NCBI GenBank assembly: GCA_019247255.1
Contig: JAFAPJ010000114.1
Location: 1-9,157 of the forward strand
Reading direction: 5' to 3'
From: Methylobacteriaceae bacterium
GTDB lineage: Bacteria; Pseudomonadota; Alphaproteobacteria; Rhizobiales; Beijerinckiaceae
Length of the DNA stretch: 9,157 nucleotides
Part shown: positions 1 through 4,295 of the stretch, piece after piece
Numbering within the stretch: the first letter of the stretch is position 1
How the letters are laid out: the number at the start of each line of letters is the position of its first letter
The notes under the pieces: generated by a model
Databases searched by the model: none
Told to the model about the DNA's origin: nothing
The model's input: only the letters and a program-made list of their open reading frames with translations
Translations under genes and position numbers: made by a program

Positions 1-127
1 CTCCATAACAAAGAGATATATCGAAACATTTAAGACTGATGATGTTGAGCCACTAGATTGTGGAGGAGAGAACATCGATCAGATTAAATCGTCTGGTAAT
101 GCATTTACTTTTGCTCGCCGTGGTTAG
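1..127 (+). CDS. 3' end of an unrecognised AT-rich gene (partial)
   Basis: A reading frame is open from base 2 to a TAG stop at 125-127, giving the last 41 residues of a protein whose start lies outside the window. The visible tail contains CGGENIDQIKSSGNAFTFAR just before a terminal Arg-Gly. I do not recognise the family, and no domain or motif can be assigned from so short a piece. Bases 1-120 are about 39% GC against roughly 70% in the genes from 496 onward, and the codons use A/T at third positions (ACA, AGA, AAA, GAT, ACT), unlike any other gene here. That suggests a gene acquired from a lower-GC source. A random 41-codon open frame in AT-rich DNA is not impossible, so the call as coding is moderate. 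Confidence 0.5.
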   Translation, partial: SITKRYIETFKTDDVEPLDCGGENIDQIKSSGNAFTFARRG

Positions 128-272
128 ACGCTTAATTTCAGATGATAGCTGCAGCCACTGAGATCCGGAATAGGCTGTGGGGAAAATGAGAGTGCGCGAG
201 GTGTCCTTTGTCGGAACGTTTTTCTTTGGCGATGCGCGACTACGTGCCTGAATACCGTGTCCGCTGCGGCCC

Positions 273-307
273 AGCCCTGTAGCGAAGTTCGGCGCCGACC
301 CAGGGCT
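273..307. repeat. Inverted repeat / potential hairpin in the terC upstream region
   Basis: The heptamers AGCCCTG (273-279) and CAGGGCT (301-307) are perfect reverse complements around a 21-base centre, which itself contains the palindrome TCGGCGCCGA (289-298). In RNA this would give a two-tier hairpin. A second short hairpin, GAGCGGC-GGT-GCCGCTC (309-325), follows at once. No T-run follows either stem. Function unknown. Confidence 0.45.
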
Positions 308-398
308 TGAGCGGCGGTGCCGCTCTGCCTATGTGCCGCCCATCCAAGCCGGGCCCCTCTGGCCGCCTTCCCGGGCTGCGATGTCGGATTGGACGGAT

Positions 399-418
399 CG
401 AGCGACGGTCGTCGCTCG
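399..418. repeat. Perfect 8-bp stem, 4-base loop, upstream of terC
   Basis: CGAGCGAC (399-406) and GTCGCTCG (411-418) pair perfectly around the loop GGTC. The stem lies about 78 bases ahead of the terC start codon and is mostly G-C, so it would be stable in RNA. No T-tract follows, so it is not a typical terminator. It may be part of a structured leader or a protein-binding palindrome; the sequence alone does not decide. Confidence 0.45.
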
Positions 419-495
419 CGTTCGCCGGCTGCCCGGCCACGGATCGTTCCGGGGCTCAGCGCGCGGCGGCGCGGGCGGGCCGAGGAGCGCCCCTC

Positions 496-1125
496 ATGGA
501 CAGCCTGTTCACCGCCGACGCGCTCGCCGCGCTCGCCCAGGTCGTGATGATCGACCTCGTGCTCGCGGGCGACAACGCGATCGTCATCGGGCTCGCGGCG
601 GCGGGCCTGCCGAAGCAGCAGCGCAACCGCGCGATCCTGATCGGGATCGCGGCCGCCACCGTGCTGCGGATCGCGCTCGCGGCGCTGACGACGCAGCTCC
701 TCCAGATCCTCGGGCTCCTGCTCGCCGGGGGCGTCCTGCTGCTCTGGGTCTCCTGGAAGATGTGGCGCGAGCTGCGCGCCGGGCACGGGGCGGAGGAGGG
801 CCACGAGGACGGCGAGCTTGCGCCGACCGGCGCCCCGCGGAAGACCTTCGCGCAGGCGGCCTGGCAGATCGTGCTCGCCGACGTCTCCATGTCGCTCGAC
901 AACGTGCTGGCGGTCGCAGGCGCGGCGCGGGAGCACCCGGCCGTCCTGGTTTTCGGCCTCGGGCTCTCGATCGCGCTGATGGGGCTCGCGGCGTCCTTCA
1001 TCGCGCGCCTGCTCCAGAGGCACCGCTGGGTCGCGTATGTGGGCCTCGCGGTGATCCTCTACGTCGCGCTCGACATGACCTATCGCGGGGCGCTTGAGGT
1101 GTGGCCGTACCTCGCCGCCCGCTGA
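496..1125 (+). CDS. TerC/YjbE-family integral membrane protein (probable metal ion exporter)
   Basis: Encodes 209 residues with the two signatures of the TerC family: LVLAGDNAIVIGLA at 21-34 and DVSMSLDNVLAVAG at 129-142. Each carries an Asp-Asn pair in a hydrophobic helix (D26-N27, D135-N136), consistent with the family's internal duplication. About six to seven membrane helices are visible. Established knowledge: TerC relatives such as YjbE, YkoY and Alx are linked to manganese efflux and tellurite or pH phenotypes. Export of Mn2+ or a similar ion from the cytoplasm is the best inference, not shown here. A polar loop at about 92-117 is rich in His and Glu/Asp and might contact metal. The ATG at 496 is chosen because GAGGAG (482-487) sits 8 bases upstream and the protein then begins like YjbE proteins; the frame is open back to a GTG at 307, but that extension is Arg/Pro/Gly-rich and unlike the family. 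The gene converges with yqeY. Confidence 0.88.
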   Translation: MDSLFTADALAALAQVVMIDLVLAGDNAIVIGLAAAGLPKQQRNRAILIGIAAATVLRIALAALTTQLLQILGLLLAGGVLLLWVSWKMWRELRAGHGAEEGHEDGELAPTGAPRKTFAQAAWQIVLADVSMSLDNVLAVAGAAREHPAVLVFGLGLSIALMGLAASFIARLLQRHRWVAYVGLAVILYVALDMTYRGALEVWPYLAAR

Positions 1126-1127
1126 TG

Positions 1128-1137
1128 GCTTGCAAGC
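1128..1137. repeat. 10-bp palindrome between convergent terC and yqeY
   Basis: GCTTGCAAGC is a perfect palindrome in the 13-base gap between the terC and yqeY stop codons. It is too short, and lacks a T-run, to be called a terminator with confidence. Its central position between two converging genes is the only reason to note it. Confidence 0.3.
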
Positions 1138-1138
1138 G

Positions 1139-1597
1139 CTAGGCGCGCGAGAGGCGCTCCTTCACCAGGCCGCTCGCCTTCCCGAAATCCATCCGCCCCG
1201 CATGCTGGGCGCGGAGGGCCGCGATGACACGGCCCATGTCCTTGACGGAGCCGGCGCCGGTCTCGGCGATCGCCGCGTCGATCGCGGCCGCGACCTCGGC
1301 CTCCCCGAGCGGCTGGGGCAGGAAGTCGGCCAGCACCGCAACCTCGTCGCGTTCGCCCGCCGCGAGCTCCGGCCGGCCGTTCGCGTCGTAGATCGCGATC
1401 GATTCCTGGCGCTGCTTCACCATTTTCTGCAGGAGGGCGAGGATCTCCTCGTCCGAGATCGGGCCTTTGCCCTGGCCGCGGGCCTCGATGTCGCGATCCT
1501 TGAGCGCCGCCTGAATGAGGCGGATCGTGGAGAGCCGGGTCTTGTCGCCCGCCTTCATGGCGGTCTTGAGCTCGTCCGTGAAACGGTCGCGGAGCAT
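1139..1597 (-). CDS. yqeY: GatB/YqeY domain protein
   Basis: Encodes 152 residues, the normal length for stand-alone YqeY proteins, which are all-helical and resemble the C-terminal tRNA-contacting part of GatB of the amidotransferase GatCAB. Visible family landmarks are MKAGDKTRLSTIRLIQAALK (14-33), MVKQRQESIAIYD in the middle, the ELAAGERDEVAVLADFLPQP stretch, and the C-terminal pattern VKDMGRVIAAL followed by DFGKASGLVKERL. Established knowledge: the exact role of free YqeY is not settled; it is thought to touch tRNA or tRNA-dependent amidation. The ATG at 1595-1597 is preceded by AGGA at only 4 bases' distance, a weak site. The gene diverges from carA, a neighbour often seen in Alphaproteobacteria, and converges with terC. 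In many relatives yqeY is followed by dnaG and rpoD; here it is not. Confidence 0.88.
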   Translation of the reverse strand: MLRDRFTDELKTAMKAGDKTRLSTIRLIQAALKDRDIEARGQGKGPISDEEILALLQKMVKQRQESIAIYDANGRPELAAGERDEVAVLADFLPQPLGEAEVAAAIDAAIAETGAGSVKDMGRVIAALRAQHAGRMDFGKASGLVKERLSRA

Positions 1598-1608
1598 GGG
1601 ATCCTGGT

Positions 1609-1630
1609 CGCGTTGACGCGTCCGGACGCG
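1609..1630. promoter_or_regulatory. Nested palindromes between divergent yqeY and carA (candidate operator)
   Basis: CGCGTCCGGACGCG (1617-1630) is a perfect 14-bp palindrome. Overlapping it on the left is CGCGT-TG-ACGCG (1609-1620). The pentamer CGCGT and its complement ACGCG thus each occur twice in 22 bases, in alternating orientation. The block overlaps the -35 hexamer and spacer of the putative carA promoter and lies 12 to 33 bases ahead of the yqeY start, so a protein bound here could affect both genes. In GC-rich DNA such palindromes can arise by chance. Confidence 0.4.
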
Positions 1631-1641
1631 GCTCCTAAGTG
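1613..1641 (+). promoter_or_regulatory. Possible sigma-70-type promoter of carA
   Basis: TTGACG (1613-1618) matches the -35 consensus in five of six positions and is separated by exactly 17 bases from TAAGTG (1636-1641), a poor -10 element with only the initial TA conserved. Transcription would begin near 1648, leaving about 50 bases of leader before carA. Alphaproteobacterial promoters often have a strong TTGAC and a loose -10, so this is plausible but not proven. Confidence 0.38.
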
Positions 1642-1698
1642 TCGCCCGCGTGGCCGGACCTGCATGGAGGTCGGCGCGGCTTAACCCGGATCATCGAG

Positions 1699-2901
1699 AT
1701 GTCGCAACAGGATGGGCCCGCGCTCGCGGGCTGGGACGAGCCGCGGCCGAGCGCGCTCCTGGTCCTGGCGGACGGCATGGTGATCGAGGGCACCGGGATC
1801 GGGGCGGTCGGCCGCAAGGCCGGCGAGGTCTGCTTCAACACGGCGATGACCGGCTACCAGGAGATCCTGACCGACCCGTCTTATGCCGGGCAGATCATCA
1901 CCTTCACCTTTCCGCATATCGGGAATGTCGGGACGAATGAGGAGGATATCGAGACGGTCGAGGCCGACAAGACGGCCGGCGTCCGCGGGCTCGTCCTCGC
2001 GACCGCGATCACCGAGCCCGCGAACTGGCGCGCCACCCGCTCGCTCGACACCTGGCTCAAGGCGCGCGACATCCCGGGCATCACCGGCGTCGACACGCGC
2101 GCGTTGACGGCGCTCATCCGCGAGCGCGGGATGCCGAACGCGGTGATCTGCCACGAGCCGTCGGGCGTCTTCGACGTCGAGGCGCTGAAGCGCGAGGCCG
2201 CGGCGCTGCCCTCCATGGAGGGGCTCGACCTCGTCCCGATGGTGACCCGCGACCAGGAGGGCAACTGGACCGAGACGGTCTGGGAGCTCGGCCGCGGCTA
2301 CGGCCGGCAGAACGGCGGCGCGCGGCTCCACGTCGTCGCGATCGATTACGGGGTGAAGCGCAACATCCTGCGGCTCCTGGCTCGGGCGGGCTGCCGCGTC
2401 ACGGTCATGCCGGCGACGGCGAGCGCGGACGAGATCCTGGCGCTGGAGCCGGACGGCGTCTTCCTGTCGAACGGCCCGGGCGACCCGGCCGCGACCGGCA
2501 CCTACGCGGTGCCGGTGATCCGGTCGCTTCTCGACCGGCGCGTTCCGACTTTCGGGATCTGCCTCGGGCACCAGCTGCTCGGCCTCGCGCTCGGGGCCGA
2601 GACCCTCAAGATGCATCAGGGTCACCATGGGGCGAACCACCCGGTTCAGGACCGGACGACCGGCAAGGTCGAGATCGTGTCCATGAACCACGGCTTCGCG
2701 GTCGACCGCGCGACGCTGCCGTCGAACGCGGCCGAGACGCACGTGTCGCTGTTCGACGGCTCGAATTGCGGAATCGCCCTCACCGACCGCCCGGCCTTCT
2801 CGGTGCAGTACCATCCGGAGGCATCGCCGGGCCCGCGCGACAGCCATTACCTGTTCGACCGGTTCGTCGCGTTGATGGAGCGCCGGAACGCGACACCGTG
2901 A
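1699..2901 (+). CDS. carA: Carbamoyl-phosphate synthase small (glutaminase) subunit
   Basis: Encodes 400 residues, normal for CarA, which hydrolyses glutamine and channels ammonia to CarB, where carbamoyl phosphate is made for arginine and pyrimidine synthesis. The N-terminal CPSase small-chain domain spans about residues 12-150, with GEVCFNTAMTGYQEILTDPS typical of the family. The class I glutamine amidotransferase domain begins near 212 (VVAIDYGVKRNI). The catalytic triad is complete: nucleophile Cys288 in GICLGHQLLGLALG, and His372 and Glu374 in YHPEASPGP; LSNGPGDP and SMNHGFAVD are also present. The ATG at 1699 is preferred: the longer frame from a GTG at 1639 adds 20 residues with no family character and would start near the likely transcription start. 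The Shine-Dalgarno is weak (GGA at 1688-1690). carB does not follow, a separation seen in many Alphaproteobacteria. No clear terminator is visible after the stop. Confidence 0.97.
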   Translation: MSQQDGPALAGWDEPRPSALLVLADGMVIEGTGIGAVGRKAGEVCFNTAMTGYQEILTDPSYAGQIITFTFPHIGNVGTNEEDIETVEADKTAGVRGLVLATAITEPANWRATRSLDTWLKARDIPGITGVDTRALTALIRERGMPNAVICHEPSGVFDVEALKREAAALPSMEGLDLVPMVTRDQEGNWTETVWELGRGYGRQNGGARLHVVAIDYGVKRNILRLLARAGCRVTVMPATASADEILALEPDGVFLSNGPGDPAATGTYAVPVIRSLLDRRVPTFGICLGHQLLGLALGAETLKMHQGHHGANHPVQDRTTGKVEIVSMNHGFAVDRATLPSNAAETHVSLFDGSNCGIALTDRPAFSVQYHPEASPGPRDSHYLFDRFVALMERRNATP

Positions 2902-2952
2902 TATTGGTTCCGCCTGCGACAAAGTAAGCCGGTTGGCACGGCCCGATTCGGC

Positions 2953-2979
2953 GGGTTAACCCACCTTCAAGGATGTGGG
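2953..2979. repeat. Palindrome GGGTTAACCC and overlapping hairpin downstream of carA
   Basis: GGGTTAACCC (2953-2962) is a perfect 10-bp palindrome in the 116-base gap between carA and the next gene. Its right arm overlaps CCCAC (2960-2964), which can pair with GTGGG (2975-2979) around a 10-base loop. The two pairings are mutually exclusive in RNA. It includes one of three TTAACCC motifs in this window. It could be an operator or a weak end-of-transcript structure. Confidence 0.35.
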
Positions 2980-2983
2980 CTCA

Positions 2984-2999
2984 GGACAGGAGCCTGTCC
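2984..2999. repeat. 16-base inverted repeat ahead of the small membrane protein gene
   Basis: GGACAGG (2984-2990) and CCTGTCC (2993-2999) are perfect complements separated by AG. The repeat ends 18 bases before the start codon at 3018, a position where a repressor site or translation-blocking hairpin would act. The 2-base centre is too tight for an RNA loop without opening a pair, so a DNA-binding dyad is somewhat more likely than a hairpin. Confidence 0.35.
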
Positions 3000-3017
3000 G
3001 AGCGGGGCTGAGGGTTC

Positions 3018-3404
3018 ATGGCGTTGCAGGCAATCCGGCGCGAGCACAGCGCCGACGAGTTCGCGCGGCTGCATCGCGCCTTCGTGGTCCATCTCGGCTT
3101 CGCGACCGGCTTCGCGTGGTTCGCAACCCTCGCGGCCGCTTTGCGGGCGCCTTGGGTGCGCAACATTCGGGCGCTGATCGAGCCGACCGCCGCGCGGCCG
3201 GAGGCCACCGGCTCCTACCTGTTCAGCCTGCCGCTCCTGATGCTCGCGGCCCTCGTCTGCGTCGTGGTCGGCGAGGACACGATGCGCCGCGGCCGTCTCC
3301 TCAAGAACCAGAACCTGGAATTCGGCTTCGCGGCGGTCGTCGCCTTCGTGGTGTTCTGCGCGGCGGTCCAGAGGGCGGTCGCGGTCTGCTACCTCGGAAG
3401 CTGA
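3018..3404 (+). CDS. Hypothetical small membrane protein with three predicted helices
   Basis: Encodes 128 residues that I cannot place in a named family. Three hydrophobic segments stand out at about 21-42, 67-85 and 101-124. A polar, Arg-containing segment (about 43-66) links the first two, and a short charged loop with GEDTMRRGRLLKNQNLEFG (85-103) links the last two. The N-terminal 20 residues are charged and amphipathic. By the positive-inside rule the Arg/Lys-rich loop at 89-96 is probably cytoplasmic. The ATG at 3018 has GAGGG (3010-3014) very close upstream. The methyltransferase gene starts 10 bases after this stop, so the two are probably co-transcribed and may work together at the inner membrane; that is an inference from spacing. 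Base composition matches the genome, so there is no sign of recent transfer. Confidence 0.75.
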   Translation: MALQAIRREHSADEFARLHRAFVVHLGFATGFAWFATLAAALRAPWVRNIRALIEPTAARPEATGSYLFSLPLLMLAALVCVVVGEDTMRRGRLLKNQNLEFGFAAVVAFVVFCAAVQRAVAVCYLGS

Positions 3405-3414
3405 CGCGCCCGGG

Positions 3415-4104
3415 ATGAGCTGGCGCGAGTACTGGAACGCCGACACCCCGATCTACGTCAACGAGCGGCATCGCACGCTTCACTATCAGCTCGTCGGGCG
3501 CGACCTCGCGGCGCTCGTGCCGGGCCCTGACGCGGTCGTGCTCGACCACGGCTGCGGGGAGGCCCTGTCGGCCGGCGCCGTTGCGGCCCGCTGCCGGCGT
3601 CTCTACCTCTGCGACGGCGCCCCGTTGGTGCGCGAGCGCCTCGCGGCGCGGTTTGCTGATACCGGGAACATCACCGTCCTCGCGCCCGAGGAGGTGCCCG
3701 ACCTCGCGGACGGGAGCCTCGACCTCGTGGTCGCGAACTCGCTCCTGCAATATCTCCCGCACGAGGAGTTCACGGAGCTTCTCGGCCTCTGGCACGCCAA
3801 ACTCGGGGAGGACGGCCGGCTCGTCCTCGCCGACGTCATCCCGCACGGCCTCGGAACGCTCGTCGATGTGCGGGCGCTGCTCGGCTTCGCCTGGCGCGGC
3901 GGCTTTCTCGGCGCCGCGCTTGTGGGCCTCGTCCGCACCGCGCTCTCGCCCTACGCGAAGCTCCGCTCCGAGCTCGGGCTCACGCATTACGGCGAGGCCG
4001 AGATGGTCGAGCTCCTGCGCGAGCGGGGCTTCGCGGCCGAGCGCAGGCCGGTGAATATCGGGCATAACCAGGCCCGCATGACCTTCGTGGCTCGCCCTAT
4101 CTGA
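3415..4104 (+). CDS. Class I SAM-dependent methyltransferase, substrate unknown
   Basis: Encodes 229 residues with a Rossmann-type methyltransferase core. Motif I, binding S-adenosylmethionine, is VVLDHGCGEA at 41-50; the following strand RLYLCDGA (62-69) supplies the acidic residue (D67) expected to touch the ribose; LDLVVANSLLQYLPHEEF (102-119) matches motif IV and post-IV of the Methyltransf_11/25 group; GRLVLADV (134-141) is the next strand. Residues about 148-180 form an unusually hydrophobic, Arg-punctuated insert that could hold the enzyme against a membrane or shape a lipophilic substrate pocket. The start fits the 5' end of the likely operon with the three-helix membrane protein 10 bases upstream, although no good Shine-Dalgarno is visible. 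The methyl acceptor cannot be read from sequence; a lipid, quinone-like or small-molecule substrate is possible. Nearest alternatives are other Methyltransf_11 enzymes. Confidence 0.85.
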   Translation: MSWREYWNADTPIYVNERHRTLHYQLVGRDLAALVPGPDAVVLDHGCGEALSAGAVAARCRRLYLCDGAPLVRERLAARFADTGNITVLAPEEVPDLADGSLDLVVANSLLQYLPHEEFTELLGLWHAKLGEDGRLVLADVIPHGLGTLVDVRALLGFAWRGGFLGAALVGLVRTALSPYAKLRSELGLTHYGEAEMVELLRERGFAAERRPVNIGHNQARMTFVARPI

Positions 4105-4219
4105 GCGATCTCCCGCTCAAACGCCAGGCCCGCTTACCCCACGTTAACCCTGTTTCGATCAGCCTCCCGCAGATCGGACCGCGCGGCCGGTTCGCGACCT
4201 TTGGACGATCTATGACGCT

Positions 4220-4248
4220 TTGACGTCGGGCGCGCGATGGCGTAGCAG
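4220..4248 (+). promoter_or_regulatory. Possible sigma-70-type promoter of rpoN
   Basis: TTGACG (4220-4225) is followed after exactly 17 bases by TAGCAG (4243-4248), matching five of six and three of six consensus positions. Transcription would start near 4255, about 40 bases before the rpoN ATG. A housekeeping promoter for rpoN is expected because sigma-54 levels are usually roughly constant. No -24/-12 element was seen here. Confidence 0.4.
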
Positions 4249-4265
4249 GAGTACAAAGCAAGAAA

Positions 4266-4283
4266 CGTGCCGAATGAGGCACG
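4266..4283 (+). promoter_or_regulatory. Small hairpin touching the rpoN ribosome-binding site
   Basis: CGTGCC (4266-4271) pairs with GGCACG (4278-4283) around the loop GAATGA. The final G of the stem is the first G of the run GGGGG (4283-4287), the best Shine-Dalgarno candidate for rpoN, 8 bases before its ATG. The stem would lie in the leader of a transcript starting near 4255 and might modulate translation. Confidence 0.35.
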
Positions 4284-4295
4284 GGGGCTGACATC

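Larger units (their letters stand above)
128..495. other. Non-coding stretch with GC gradient and hairpins upstream of terC
   Basis: I see no convincing gene here. GC content rises from about 48% (121-180) through about 53% (181-240) to the genomic level. From 273 onward there are several inverted repeats: 273-279 with 301-307, 309-315 with 319-325, an imperfect pair 347-353 with 370-377, and a perfect 8-bp stem 399-406 with 411-418. None is followed by a T-run, so a simple terminator is not supported. Frames open across 307-495 exist only because stop codons are rare in GC-rich DNA. No promoter of good quality was found. The stretch could be a long leader for terC, a remnant of an insertion boundary, or both. 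Confidence 0.5.

Noticed and set aside
307..495. N-terminal extension of the TerC-family protein from a GTG at 307
   Set aside because: The added 63 residues are Arg/Pro/Gly/Ser-rich with no family resemblance, while the ATG at 496 has GAGGAG 8 bases upstream and gives the expected family start.
128..495. yybP-ykoY manganese riboswitch ahead of terC
   Set aside because: I looked for the conserved loop sequences (such as GGGGAGUAG) and did not find them. A covariance-model search would be decisive.
1639..1698. Longer carA starting at GTG 1639
   Set aside because: The first 20 residues do not resemble CarA, and the codon overlaps the predicted -10 element of the carA promoter.
1681..2922. 413-codon open frame on the minus strand across carA
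   Set aside because: It is a by-product of GC-rich codon use opposite an unmistakable carA; its translation is Arg/Asp/His-rich with no domain.
2933..2949. Sigma-54 promoter at TTGGCACG, upstream of the small membrane protein gene
   Set aside because: The -24 half is perfect, but at the required spacing the -12 half reads GATTC rather than TTGC followed by A/T, so the essential GC is missing.
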